Positions 47,344 to 56,689 of a stretch of DNA of 64,000 bases are shown here, piece after piece (positions within the stretch are counted from its first letter, which is position 1; every line of letters starts with the position of its first letter). The stretch lies in the NCBI RefSeq assembly GCF_000772705.2, contig NZ_JSBW02000047.1, forward strand, positions 62,001 to 126,000. Reading direction: 5' to 3'. The DNA comes from Xanthomonas vasicola. GTDB lineage: Bacteria; Pseudomonadota; Gammaproteobacteria; Xanthomonadales; Xanthomonadaceae. Position numbers and translations under genes: made by a program. The notes under the pieces were generated by a model, which had not been told where the DNA came from, made no database searches, and was given only the letters and a program-made list of their open reading frames with translations.

Positions 47344-50300
47344 ATGCCCACCCCGCTGCGCCGCCGTCTCCGTCTGTTTCGCCGCTATGCCATCACTGCC
47401 AGCGCGCTTGCGCTGGTGGCGGTCGCGTTGTTGGTGGGCGCGGCCAGCCAGGCGCTGCCGTTGGCCGAGGAACACCCGCAGCAGATTGCGCAGTGGCTGA
47501 GCCAGCGTGCCGGTCAGCCGATTGCGTTCGACCGGCTGCAGACCGAATGGACCCGGCGCGGTCCGCTATTGCGGCTGGATGGCTTGCGCATCGGTCCGCA
47601 AGGCGAGGTGCGCGTCGGCCAGGCCGAGGTGCTGCTGGCGATGTACGCCGGGCTGTTGCCGGGCCATTCGCTGACCGAAATACGCCTGCGTGGCCTGGCG
47701 CTAACCTTGCAACGCAGCGACGACGGGGTATGGTCGGTGCGGGGCATGCCCAGCGGCGGGAACTCCGATCCGCTGGATGCGCTGCGCCGGCTTGGCGAGA
47801 TCCAACTGGCCGAAGCGCGCCTGCATGTGGCCGCGCCATCGATCGGCCTGGATACCACGCTGCCGCGCATTGACCTGCGCCTGCGCGTTAGCGGATCCAC
47901 CGTGAAGGTGGGCAGCCGTAGCTGGATCGATCTCAAGCGCGCGCCGCTGACGGCGGTGCTGGAATTCGACCGCGACAGTGGCGACGGTAGTGCTTACGCG
48001 CAAGCCGACCCGGCCGACCTGTCGGCATGGGCGTCGCTGCTGCAGTTCGGCGGCATGCGCGTGGATGGCGGTGGCGGGCGCGTGCAGGCCTGGGCGCAAC
48101 TGCGTTCACGCCGGATCGCTGCGGTAAGCGTGGATGCCGACCTGCAGCAGCTGCGCCTGTCCGGGGCCGCACTGCCAGGCGAGACCGCGCGGCGCACGCT
48201 CACCTGGGAGCGGCTGCAGGCGCGCGCGCGCTGGCAGACCATCGACGGCGGCTGGCGGGTGGACGCGCCGCTGTTGCGCTTGGGCCAGGCAGCGCAACTG
48301 CAGCACCTGGATGGGCTGAGCATTGCCGGCGGGCGCCGCTATGCGGTGATGGGCAAGCATGTCGACGTCTCTGGCCTGATCGCCGCGGCCGCGCTGAGCG
48401 AGCAGTTGTCGCCTGCCTTGCGGCGCTGGCTGAGCCTGTCCAAGCCGCAGCTGCGCGTGGCCGACCTGCAGGTCGCCGGCGAGCAAGGCGGCGCGATGCG
48501 CGCGCAGGGCCAGATCGAAGAGTTGGGGTTTCTGCCGGTGGGCAATGCGCCGGGCATCAGCGGCCTGCGCGGCACGATCGATGGCGATGCGCAGGGCGTG
48601 GAACTGGACCCCGCACCCGACGCCACGCTGCGCTTCGATTGGCCAACCGGCTTTGGCGTGGTGCATGAGATTCAACTGGCCGGCAAGATCGTCGGCTGGC
48701 GCGAAGGCGCTGGCTGGCAGGTCGCCACCCCGGCGCTGCGTGTGCAGGGCAAGGATTACGGCGCCAACGTGCGCGGCGGGCTGTGGTTCCAGGGCGATGG
48801 CAGCCGCCCGCGCATGCAACTGGCGGCCCAACTGGACGATGTGGCGGTGCCGGTGGCGCGCAAGTTCTGGATCCGCTCCAAGATGAGCGAGGCCGCCATC
48901 GACTGGCTCGACATGGCCGTGGCCGGCGGCACCGTCACCGGCGGCACTGGCCTGGTCAGCGGCGATCTGGACGACTGGCCGTTCGACGATAACGACGGGC
49001 GCTTCGAAGCATTCGGGCAGATTCGCGATGGCGTGATCCGCTTCCAGCCGGACTGGCCGGCGATGGAGCAGGTCCAGGCGCACCTGAGTTTTATCGGCAA
49101 GGGTTTTTCGCTGCAGGGGCAGGGCGACCTTGCGGGCACCCCGATTGCGCAGCTGGACGCGGGCATCCCCAGTTTCGCCACGTCCGAACTTTATGTCCGC
49201 GCCTCCACCCAGGCCGACGCAGCGCAGTTGCTCGGCATGCTGCGCAAGAGCCCGCTGGAGCGCCGCTATGGCGACACCTTGCGCAATCTCACCGTATCCG
49301 GCCCGGCTGCGGTGACCTTCGATCTGCTGCGTCCCCTGCGCACCCATGGCGTTGGCGGCCATCTGCAGGGCACGGTGGCATTGCAAGGTGCCAAGCTGGC
49401 CGATGCACGCTGGGATCTGGCGTTCGACCAGGTCAGCGGGCAGGCCGAGTACCGCGACACCGGTTTTGCCGCCGAGCAGTTGAGCGTGCAGCACGAGGGG
49501 CGCAGCGGCGAGTTGTCGTTGCGCGCCGGCGGGTTGGTGCAGGACCCCAAGCAGGCCTTCGAAGCACGTCTTGGCGCCGCCCTGGATGCCAAGGAATTGT
49601 TCGACCGCGCACCGCAGATGGAGTGGCTGCGCCCGTACGTGCATGGCAGCGCGCCCTGGCAGGTCAGCGTGGACGTGCCGCTGCCGCCACCGGGGCAGAC
49701 CACTGCCAATGCGATGCTGACGCTACGGTCTAACTTGATCGGCACCACGCTGGACCTGCCAGCGCCGCTGGACAAGGCAGCCAGCCAGCCACTGGACACC
49801 CGGGTCAAGGTGGCGCTGCCGTTGGGCGATGGCGATATCGATGTGGCCTTCGGCAAGCTGGTGGCGCTCAAGGCCAGCAGCCATGGCGAGCAGACTGGCG
49901 TGCGTGTGGTGATGGGCACCGATACCGTCACCGAACGGCCGCCGGCCAACGGGTTGGTGGTCACGGGTCGCGCCGCTTCGCTGGATGCGATCGACTGGAT
50001 CAGCCTGGCGCGCAGCACCAGCAGTGATACAGACATGCCGCCACCGCCCGGCCAGCCGGCCATTTCCAAGAAAGACGCGATGCCGTTGCAGGAGGTGGAC
50101 GTGCAGGCGGACCGCTTGCTGATGATCGGCGGCGTGTTCCCGCAAACGCGCCTGCGCCTGCGCCCCACCCGCGATGCGGTAGCGGTGACGCTGGAGGGCC
50201 CCTCGCTGGCCGGCCAACTCACCGTGCCCACCGCCGATGGTGCAACCGTGCAGGGCAAGTTGAAGACCGTGCATTGGCAGCCGGTGGCGGCGCCGGCCGC

Positions 50301-51261
50301 GCCGGCCGCGCCAGAACCCGGCGATCCGCTGGCCGGCGCGTTGCCGGAACCTGCGCGTCGCGCCGTGGCCGAATTCGACCCGGTGTCGATCCCGCCGCTG
50401 TCACTGGATATCGACGATCTGCAGATCGGCAAAATGACCTTCGGTGCGGCCACCCTGCGTAGCAGCCGGCTCACCGATGGCATGCAGGTAGATCAGCTGC
50501 AGCTGCGCTCGGACGACCAGAACATCGGCCTCACCGGTGCCTGGCGCGGCAAGGGCGACGCAGCCACGACGCGCCTGTCGGCGCGTGTGGACAGCCGCAA
50601 CCTGGGCAATCTGCTGCAGAACCTCACCCTGGGCGGCCAGCTGCGCGGCGGCGAAGGGGAGCTGGAACTCAATGCTGGCTGGGAAGGCTCGCCAACTGGC
50701 TTTGCGCTCGGCTCGCTGGAAGGCAACCTCAAGGTTGAGGTGCGTAATGGCCAGTTGCTGGAAGTGGACCCGGGCGCCGGCCGCGTGCTCGGCCTGCTGA
50801 GCGTGGCGCAGCTACCGCGCCGCTTGATGTTCGACTTCCGCGATTTCTTCTCCAAGGGTCTGGCGTTCAACAAGCTGGCCGGCGAAGTGCGCTTCGGTGA
50901 AGGCTTCGCGCGCACCGATGCCATCCGCATCGAAGGCCCGGCTGCCGATATCGCCATCCGCGGGCAGACCGACTTGCGCGCGCAGACCTTCGATCAAACC
51001 GTCGACGTGAACCCCAAAGCCGGCAACCTGCTGACGGTGGTCGGCGCAGTTGCCGGCGGCCCGGTGGGTGCGGCAGTCGGCGCGGCGGCCAACGCGGTGC
51101 TCGGCAAACCGCTGGGTGCGATCGGTGCCAAGACCTATCACGTCACCGGGCCGTGGAAAGATCCGCAGGTGGACGTGGTGGAGCGCGAGGCGCGCGAGCG
51201 GGCGCCGAGCAAACCGGCCGCGCCAGCCAAGTCCGGCAAGGCAGATCCCACGCTGCGCTGA
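47344..51261 (+). CDS. yhdP: YhdP family protein (AsmA-like lipid transporter)
   Basis: The 1305-residue protein starts with a membrane anchor (SALALVAVALLVGAASQALP) and continues as a long repetitive beta-rich AsmA/DUF3971-type body of the TIGR02099 family, ending with LTVVGAVAGGPVGAAVGAAA, ITYHVTGPWKDPQVDVVERE-type wording (here KTYHVTGPWKDPQVDVV) and a Lys-rich tail. YhdP in E. coli bridges the periplasm and helps move phospholipids to the outer membrane. The length and order next to rng and tldD are those of gammaproteobacteria. Confidence 0.92.
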   Translation: MPTPLRRRLRLFRRYAITASALALVAVALLVGAASQALPLAEEHPQQIAQWLSQRAGQPIAFDRLQTEWTRRGPLLRLDGLRIGPQGEVRVGQAEVLLAMYAGLLPGHSLTEIRLRGLALTLQRSDDGVWSVRGMPSGGNSDPLDALRRLGEIQLAEARLHVAAPSIGLDTTLPRIDLRLRVSGSTVKVGSRSWIDLKRAPLTAVLEFDRDSGDGSAYAQADPADLSAWASLLQFGGMRVDGGGGRVQAWAQLRSRRIAAVSVDADLQQLRLSGAALPGETARRTLTWERLQARARWQTIDGGWRVDAPLLRLGQAAQLQHLDGLSIAGGRRYAVMGKHVDVSGLIAAAALSEQLSPALRRWLSLSKPQLRVADLQVAGEQGGAMRAQGQIEELGFLPVGNAPGISGLRGTIDGDAQGVELDPAPDATLRFDWPTGFGVVHEIQLAGKIVGWREGAGWQVATPALRVQGKDYGANVRGGLWFQGDGSRPRMQLAAQLDDVAVPVARKFWIRSKMSEAAIDWLDMAVAGGTVTGGTGLVSGDLDDWPFDDNDGRFEAFGQIRDGVIRFQPDWPAMEQVQAHLSFIGKGFSLQGQGDLAGTPIAQLDAGIPSFATSELYVRASTQADAAQLLGMLRKSPLERRYGDTLRNLTVSGPAAVTFDLLRPLRTHGVGGHLQGTVALQGAKLADARWDLAFDQVSGQAEYRDTGFAAEQLSVQHEGRSGELSLRAGGLVQDPKQAFEARLGAALDAKELFDRAPQMEWLRPYVHGSAPWQVSVDVPLPPPGQTTANAMLTLRSNLIGTTLDLPAPLDKAASQPLDTRVKVALPLGDGDIDVAFGKLVALKASSHGEQTGVRVVMGTDTVTERPPANGLVVTGRAASLDAIDWISLARSTSSDTDMPPPPGQPAISKKDAMPLQEVDVQADRLLMIGGVFPQTRLRLRPTRDAVAVTLEGPSLAGQLTVPTADGATVQGKLKTVHWQPVAAPAAPAAPEPGDPLAGALPEPARRAVAEFDPVSIPPLSLDIDDLQIGKMTFGAATLRSSRLTDGMQVDQLQLRSDDQNIGLTGAWRGKGDAATTRLSARVDSRNLGNLLQNLTLGGQLRGGEGELELNAGWEGSPTGFALGSLEGNLKVEVRNGQLLEVDPGAGRVLGLLSVAQLPRRLMFDFRDFFSKGLAFNKLAGEVRFGEGFARTDAIRIEGPAADIAIRGQTDLRAQTFDQTVDVNPKAGNLLTVVGAVAGGPVGAAVGAAANAVLGKPLGAIGAKTYHVTGPWKDPQVDVVEREARERAPSKPAAPAKSGKADPTLR

Positions 51262-51266
51262 CACAC

Positions 51267-52022
51267 TTAGCCGGCGGGCGTGTCATCGCTGCCGGCACGC
51301 GTAAACACCGGCAGCCGCAGCCGCGAACGATGCCCCGGCACTGGCGGCTGCTCGGGTGCGGCCACGCCAAGAAAATAGCCGCGCTGCCATTTTTCGCGCG
51401 CTGCCGCCGATTGCGCATCGGGCAATTCATCCAGAAAGCGCGTGCGGCTGTGGGTCCAGTCGGCATGTTGCTGCGCCAGCCGCGGCGCTTCGGAAAGCGG
51501 CTTCCATTGCGGCTGCACCTGCTCGATCAACTGGCGCTGCAGCGGGAACAGATGACAGAACGGCTCGCCCGCCTCGAAGCGCACCCGCCCGGGCCGGGTG
51601 AAACGCCAGTTCATGGTGAAGGTGTGCGGGCTCCAGTCGGTTTCCACCATGCCGCTCAGCGCGCCGATGCCGTCTTTTGGCTGATTCAACGGGCCGGTGA
51701 CGAACAGGTCGATGCCGGTGTCGGTGCGGAACAGGCACGGCACATGGAAGGTCAGCACGCCATAGCCGAAGTGGCTGATCGCCGGTGGTGCATGCGTGCC
51801 TGCATCGGCGGTGATGGTGATCGCCGCCAGCGCGTCGCTGCCGTCCCAGCTGGCCTCGAAGCCGGACTGGCACAGCAGCTCCCAGCCATGCGCGTTGGCA
51901 ATCGCCAGCGGCAGGCAGCGGTAGGCGTAGCGCTGGTCGGTGGCGTCCATCCACGCGCGCTCATGCGGGGCCGGGCGGATGTCCAGCGTGTGGCCGTCCA
52001 GAACGTGGGCGATGAGCTTCAT
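51267..52022 (-). CDS. DUF6065-like protein
   Basis: The 251-residue protein has no export signal or membrane segment. Blocks such as AIANAHGWELLCQSGFEASWD, HFGYGVLTFHVPCLFRTD and FEAGEPFCHLFPLQRQLIEQ resemble DUF6065 proteins, which are often found near modification enzymes and have no known activity. The ATG at 52022 (MKLIAHVLDG) is preferred over an earlier in-frame one at 52070. It ends five bases from the yhdP stop, so the genes converge, and is divergent from tldD with about 100 bases between. Confidence 0.72.
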   Translation of the reverse strand: MKLIAHVLDGHTLDIRPAPHERAWMDATDQRYAYRCLPLAIANAHGWELLCQSGFEASWDGSDALAAITITADAGTHAPPAISHFGYGVLTFHVPCLFRTDTGIDLFVTGPLNQPKDGIGALSGMVETDWSPHTFTMNWRFTRPGRVRFEAGEPFCHLFPLQRQLIEQVQPQWKPLSEAPRLAQQHADWTHSRTRFLDELPDAQSAAAREKWQRGYFLGVAAPEQPPVPGHRSRLRLPVFTRAGSDDTPAG

Positions 52023-52120
52023 GCGCGGGTGATCGGTGAAGAGCTGGCTGGCGATGATAGCTGCGCGCATGTTCAGCGGAACGACTTGTCTCCCCGGCGC
52101 GTGGGCCCCATCCTGACCAC

Positions 52121-53566
52121 ATGACCGATAACGCTCTCACTTTGGCCGAAACCCGGCTGCTGCTTCCTTCCGGCCTGGATGCCGGCCATCTCGACCGCAC
52201 CTTCGGCGCCCTGCTGGGCCCGGGCATCGACTTCGGCGACCTGTATTTTCAGCATTCGCGGCGCGAGAGCTGGAGCGTGGAAGACGGCATCGTCAAGGAC
52301 GGTGCGCATTCCATCGAACAAGGCGTCGGCGTGCGCGCGATCGCTGGCGAGAAAACCGGTTTTGCCTATTCCGACGACATCCATCGCGATGCGCTGCTGG
52401 AAGCGGCGCAGTCTGCGCGCGCGATCTCGCGCGAGGGCGGGGCGCAATCCACGCGCTCGCTGGTGCGTGGCAATAGCCGTGCGCTGTATGCGGCCACCGA
52501 CCCGATCGACGACATGGACAGCGCCACCAAGGTGGACCTGTTGCGCCGCATCGACCAGTACGTGCGCGCTGCCGACCCGCGCGTCAAGCAGGTGATGGTG
52601 AGCCTGTCGGGCGGCGTGGATACGGTGCTGATCGCCCGCAGCGACGGCGTGCTGGCGGCCGATGTGCGCCCGCTGGTGCGCTTGAACGTGCAAGTGATTG
52701 TCGAACAGGGTGGGCGCCGCGAATCCGGTTATTCCGGCGGCGGCGGGCGTTACGGCTATGCCGAACTGTTTGCCGACGGCCGCCCGGAAGGCTTCGCCCG
52801 CGAAGCGCTGCGTCAGGCGTTGGTGAATCTGGACGCGATCCCCGCACCGGCCGGCGTAATGCCGGTGGTGCTCGGCCCAGGCTGGCCTGGCGTGCTGTTG
52901 CACGAAGCGGTGGGCCACGGTCTGGAAGGCGACTTCAATCGCAAGGGCACCAGCGTCTATGCCGGGCGCATGGGCGAGCGCGTGGCATCGCCGGGCGTGA
53001 CCATCGTCGATGACGGCACCCTGGATGGCCGTCGCGGCTCGCTCAACATCGACGACGAAGGCACACCGAGTCAGTGCACCACGCTGATTGAAGACGGCGT
53101 GCTGGTGGGCTACATGCAGGACACCCACAACGCGCGCCTGATGGGCGTGGCGCCCACCGGCAACGGCCGCCGCGAATCGTTTGCGCACCTGACCATGCCG
53201 CGCATGACCAACACCTACATGCGCGCCGGCCAGCATGACCCGGAAGAGATGATCCGTTCGGTCAAGAAGGGCATTTACGCGGTGAATTTCGGCGGCGGCC
53301 AGGTCGATATCACCAGCGGCAAGTACGTGTTCTCGGCCACCGAGGCTTACCTGATCGAAGACGGCAAGGTCACCGCGCCGGTCAAGGGCGCCACCTTGAT
53401 CGGCAATGGCCCAGAGACCATGCAGAAAGTGCGCATGATCGGCAACGACCTGGCCTTGGACGAAGGCGTGGGCGTGTGCGGCAAGGACGGGCAGAGCGTG
53501 CCGGTCGGCGTCGGCCAGCCCTCGCTGCTGATCGACGGCATTACGGTTGGCGGAACGCAGGCCTGA
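52121..53566 (+). CDS. tldD: Metalloprotease TldD
   Basis: The 481-residue protein has the TldD zinc-site motif HEAVGH at 261-266 and the downstream [20 protein letters not shown] block ([17 protein letters not shown]). TldD with TldE (PmbA) forms a heterodimeric zinc protease that processes the CcdA antitoxin and the microcin B17 precursor; cytoplasmic. Its partner pmbA lies 0.9 kb downstream beyond darP, so both subunits are available. Confidence 0.95.
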   Translation: MTDNALTLAETRLLLPSGLDAGHLDRTFGALLGPGIDFGDLYFQHSRRESWSVEDGIVKDGAHSIEQGVGVRAIAGEKTGFAYSDDIHRDALLEAAQSARAISREGGAQSTRSLVRGNSRALYAATDPIDDMDSATKVDLLRRIDQYVRAADPRVKQVMVSLSGGVDTVLIARSDGVLAADVRPLVRLNVQVIVEQGGRRESGYSGGGGRYGYAELFADGRPEGFAREALRQALVNLDAIPAPAGVMPVVLGPGWPGVLLHEAVGHGLEGDFNRKGTSVYAGRMGERVASPGVTIVDDGTLDGRRGSLNIDDEGTPSQCTTLIEDGVLVGYMQDTHNARLMGVAPTGNGRRESFAHLTMPRMTNTYMRAGQHDPEEMIRSVKKGIYAVNFGGGQVDITSGKYVFSATEAYLIEDGKVTAPVKGATLIGNGPETMQKVRMIGNDLALDEGVGVCGKDGQSVPVGVGQPSLLIDGITVGGTQA

Positions 53567-53573
53567 GATGCGG

Positions 53574-53692
53574 AGATTTGGGAATCGGGATTTGGAATTC
53601 GCAACGGCAGGAGCGCAAAGCAGTGCGTCGGGCCTTTGCCGTTTGCCGGTTCAGCAGAGGGGAATCGGGAGTCAGGATTTGGGATTGGCAAC
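53574..53692. repeat. Degenerate heptamer repeats downstream of tldD
   Basis: GATTTGGGAATCGGGATTTGG (53578 onward) and GGGGAATCGGGAGTCAGGATTTGGGATTGG (about 53658-53687) are units of the GGGAATC/GGATTTG type. The array begins within ten bases of the tldD stop codon and continues in spirit inside the 3' end of darP. Confidence 0.7.
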
Positions 53693-53735
53693 GGCTGGCA
53701 CCGCCGTTGCCTCGATTGATGGATCGGGCGGATCC

Positions 53736-54317
53736 CTACTCGTCGTCTTCCGACGCCGATTCGCCGTCTTCCAATCCCAAATCCGCACTCTCCAATCCCT
53801 GCTCTTGCGACAGGTCGCGCAGCACCTGGAACAGTTCGCGGTAGGCGCGCGGGGGCTTGTTCTTGGCGCGTTCGTGGATCGCGTTGCGCACCAGCTGACG
53901 CAGTTGCTGGCGGTCGGCGGCCGGGTAGGCTTCCAGCAGTTCGGCCAGCGCCACGTCGCCGTCGGCGAGCAGGCGCTCGCGCCAGCGCTCGACCCGGTGA
54001 ATCGCCGCCACTTCGCGGCGCGCGGTGTCGCTGTTTGCATCCAGTGCATCGCGGATCGCTGCCAGGGTCTCGTCGTCCTCGCGGCGCATATGCTTGGCCA
54101 GAAATGCCAGCTGCCGCTTGTGCGCGATATGCGAGGTGATGCGCTTGCTCTCTTCGATATGCGGGATCAGCGACTCGGGCACCGGCAGCTTGGCCAATTG
54201 CGCCGGGGTCAGCGCGACCAGCTTCTCGCCCAGGTCGAAAATCTCGAGCGCTTCGCGCCGCTGCTGGCTACGGCTGGCGCCGCGAAATTCACCGGTGTCT
54301 TCATCGCGTCCGCGCAT
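53736..54317 (-). CDS. darP: Ribosome-associated protein DarP (YjgA)
   Basis: The 193-residue protein is DarP/YjgA (DUF615), a factor acting late in assembly of the large ribosomal subunit. Typical blocks are [40 protein letters not shown] and RHDRNFL-like helical repeats (here [20 protein letters not shown]). The C-terminal residues [19 protein letters not shown] come from DNA (53765-53800) that reads as the local heptamer repeat (GGGATTGG, GGATTTGGGATTGG), so the acidic tail looks repeat-derived. It sits between tldD and pmbA on the opposite strand. Confidence 0.92.
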   Translation of the reverse strand: MRGRDEDTGEFRGASRSQQRREALEIFDLGEKLVALTPAQLAKLPVPESLIPHIEESKRITSHIAHKRQLAFLAKHMRREDDETLAAIRDALDANSDTARREVAAIHRVERWRERLLADGDVALAELLEAYPAADRQQLRQLVRNAIHERAKNKPPRAYRELFQVLRDLSQEQGLESADLGLEDGESASEDDE

Positions 54318-54351
54318 TGCCACTACATCCCGAAACCTGGTTGATAAACAT

Positions 54352-54445
54352 CTCCGGCCTTGAACGGCCGGGCGTCGGCGGAACATTCCGCACTGAATTC
54401 AAACACTCCGGCCCCGGATGGCCGGGCTTTCGCGGACGGATCCGC
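54352..54445 (+). promoter_or_regulatory. Duplicated double-hairpin structure in the pmbA leader
   Basis: Two 40-base units, 54352-54391 and 54406-54445, each contain CCGGCC-N6-GGCCGG followed by GCGGA-N4-TCCGC. The stems are identical in both units, while the loops differ completely (TTGAAC against CCGGAT; ACAT against CGGA). The second unit ends 18 bases before the pmbA start and just before its AAGGA. Preserved stems with changed loops suggest selection on RNA structure. Confidence 0.6.
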
Positions 54446-54463
54446 GTTCCCAAGGATAAAGCA

Positions 54464-55831
54464 TTGAACGCACTCTCCTCCGAAATCCGTGTCACCGACG
54501 ACAGCCTGCAGCGCCTTGAGGCGCTCACCGACATCTCGCAGCGCCTGCTCGAGCGCGCGCGCGCCGCCGGCGCGACCCAGGCCGAAGTCAGCTGCAGCGA
54601 AGAGCGCGGCCTGGACGTCAACGTGCGGCTGGGCGACGTGGAGACGGTCGAATCCACCCGCGATCGCGGCATTGCGGTCACGGTCTACTTCGGCAAGCGC
54701 AAGGGCAGTGCCAGCACTGCGGATTTGCAGGATTCCAGCCTGGAATCCACTGTGGCGCAGGCCTGCGCGATCGCCCGTTTCACCGAAGACGACGTGGCCA
54801 GCGGCCTGGCCGACCCGGAGTTGATGGCGCGTGAGTTTCCCGAGCTGGACAGCTGGCATCCGTGGGCACTGGACGCCGATACCGCGGTGGATCTGGCGCT
54901 GGCCTGCGAAACCGCTGGCCGCGACGCTGACGCGCGCATCAGCAATTCCGATGGCGCCTCGGCCAGCACCGGGCTCAGCCTGGCGGTGTACGCCAACTCG
55001 CATGGCTTCATCGGCCGCGAGCGCGGCACCCATCATTCGATCAGCTGCGCGTTGATTGCCGGGCAGGGCGACGGTATGCAGCGCGATGGCTGGTATAGCA
55101 GTGCGCTGGCGCGCGAGGATCTGGAAGCGCCGGATGCGATCGGCCGGCATGCTGCCGAGCGCACCCTGGCGCGTTTGCAGCCGCGTTCGCTGCCCACCGG
55201 CCAGCTGCCGGTGCTGTTTGCGCCGGAAGTGGCGCGCTCGTTGGTCGGTCACTTGCTCGGTGCCGTCTCCGGCGGCGCGCTGTATCGCCGCGCCAGCTTC
55301 CTGCTCGACAGCGTTGGCACCAAGCTGTTTCCAGACTGGTTCAACATCGAAGAACTACCGCATTTGCGCCGTGGCCTGCGCTCGGCCGCGTTCGATGGCG
55401 AAGGCGTGGCGACCCGGCGCTCGGCATTGATCAACGACGGCGTGCTGCAGCGTTATGTGCTGGGCAGTTACTCCGCACGCAAGCTAGGCCTGCAGACCAC
55501 TGCCAATGCTGGTGGCGTACATAACCTGCAGGTCACCGCCAACGCGGGCGATCTGGCATCGATGATTGCCGGCATGTCGCGCGGCCTGCTGGTCACCGAG
55601 CTGATGGGCAACGGCGTCAACCCCGTTACCGGCGATTACTCGCGCGGCGCCGGCGGTTTCTGGATCGAGAATGGCGTGATCGCCTACCCGGTCGATGGCC
55701 TGACTATCGCCGGCAATCTGCGCGATATGTTCGCCGGCATCGAGGCGGTGGGCAGCGATGTTGATCCGCGCTCGCACGTCAAGATCGGCTCGGTGCTGAT
55801 CAATCGCATGACGGTGGCTGGTGACAGCTAA
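54464..55831 (+). CDS. pmbA: Metalloprotease PmbA (TldE)
   Basis: The 455-residue subunit pairs with TldD. It lacks the HExxxH zinc motif, as expected for PmbA, and has EVSCSEERGLDVNVRLGDVE-like N-terminal wording (VSCSEERGLDVNVRLGDVET), RGTHHSISCALIAG and the final MFAGIEAVGSDVDPRSHVKI. The start is taken as TTG at 54464 behind CAAGGATAAAGCA; the frame is open from 54317, but that part is the hairpin leader. Length matches E. coli PmbA (450). Confidence 0.93.
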   Translation: MNALSSEIRVTDDSLQRLEALTDISQRLLERARAAGATQAEVSCSEERGLDVNVRLGDVETVESTRDRGIAVTVYFGKRKGSASTADLQDSSLESTVAQACAIARFTEDDVASGLADPELMAREFPELDSWHPWALDADTAVDLALACETAGRDADARISNSDGASASTGLSLAVYANSHGFIGRERGTHHSISCALIAGQGDGMQRDGWYSSALAREDLEAPDAIGRHAAERTLARLQPRSLPTGQLPVLFAPEVARSLVGHLLGAVSGGALYRRASFLLDSVGTKLFPDWFNIEELPHLRRGLRSAAFDGEGVATRRSALINDGVLQRYVLGSYSARKLGLQTTANAGGVHNLQVTANAGDLASMIAGMSRGLLVTELMGNGVNPVTGDYSRGAGGFWIENGVIAYPVDGLTIAGNLRDMFAGIEAVGSDVDPRSHVKIGSVLINRMTVAGDS

Positions 55832-56230
55832 GCGGCATTCGTGGTGCCGAGATAGCTGGTTTTCGAGCGTCCGTTTGCTGCGCGGTGCAGGGTCACAAGC
55901 AGGCGCCGCGCGTGAGCTTGCGTGCGCGTAGCTGCAAGCGGGCGCACCACTGGTGCTTCCTGCCGCCTTTAACGAACTATGCGTAAAAGGGCATGGGGCA
56001 TGCGCCGGCACTCGCTACTTACGCGCGCTACATACGCAATCCGGGGCGCCGGTAGATCTGGAATCTGCGTGCTGCGGGTGGAAGCCAGTTCGCCGCGCTG
56101 GACGGCGCCTTCTCCGCCATTACGCTGCGCATTGCAGTTCCGGCAAGACCGCGCGCCCATGTCTTTCCGCACTGGTGGCTGGCTGAATCGTTGCTATAGT
56201 CCGCCGCACCACAACCATGCATGGGGAGAC
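55832..56230. other. Spacer between pmbA and the DUF4870 gene
   Basis: About 400 bases without a gene. A TATAGT at 56195-56200, 31 bases before the next start, is the likely -10 element of the DUF4870 gene. GC-rich inverted stretches (GCGCCGCGCG) occur but do not make a clean terminator. Confidence 0.4.
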
Positions 56231-56620
56231 ATGATGAGCGAATTCGAATCGCACGCCGTACCGCCGCCGCCGGTCGGCACCAGCAGTCCGTCGGAAGAGC
56301 GCACACTCGCGCTGGCCGCGCACCTGCTTGGCATCCTGACCTCGTTTGTCGGTGCGTTGGTGATCTGGTTGATCAGCAAGGACGCCAGCCCCTCCAAGCC
56401 GTTCGCCACCGATCAAGCCAAGGAAGCACTGAATTTCCAGATCACCGTGATCATTGCCTACATGGCTGCAGTGATTCTGACCATCGTGTCGTTCGGCATC
56501 CTGTTCTTCGTACCGACACTGGTGTGGATCGCCAACCTGGTGCTGTGCATCCTGGCCGCGGTCAAGGCCAACAATGGCGAACATTACCGTTATCCGTTCA
56601 CGCTGCGCCTGATCAAGTAA
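56231..56620 (+). CDS. DUF4870 family membrane protein
   Basis: The 129-residue protein has three hydrophobic segments matching DUF4870 (Tic20-like): LALAAHLLGILTSFVGALVI, LNFQITVIIAYMAAVILTIV and FVPTLVWIANLVLCILAAVK, ending with the conserved YRYPFTLRLIK. It is an inner-membrane protein without assigned function. Two consecutive ATGs (56231, 56234) follow GGGGAGAC. A bidirectional terminator follows. Confidence 0.88.
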   Translation: MMSEFESHAVPPPPVGTSSPSEERTLALAAHLLGILTSFVGALVIWLISKDASPSKPFATDQAKEALNFQITVIIAYMAAVILTIVSFGILFFVPTLVWIANLVLCILAAVKANNGEHYRYPFTLRLIK

Positions 56621-56639
56621 CCGGCGCGGTGCGAAACAC

Positions 56640-56667
56640 AAAGGCCCGGCAGCAGTGCCGGGCCTTT
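56640..56667 (+). terminator. 11-bp bidirectional terminator
   Basis: AAAGGCCCGGC (56640-56650), loop AGCAGT, GCCGGGCCTTT (56657-56667), then GTCGTTTC. The A and T flanks make it a good intrinsic terminator in both directions, serving the DUF4870 gene and the convergent M35 peptidase gene. Confidence 0.85.
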
Positions 56668-56689
56668 GTCGTTTCAGACGATGACGCAA

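Noticed and set aside
52121-55831. tldD/pmbA with a DUF6065 gene as a possible peptide-modification system
   Set aside because: No precursor peptide or modification enzyme is visible, and the gene order tldD-darP-pmbA is the ordinary housekeeping one.
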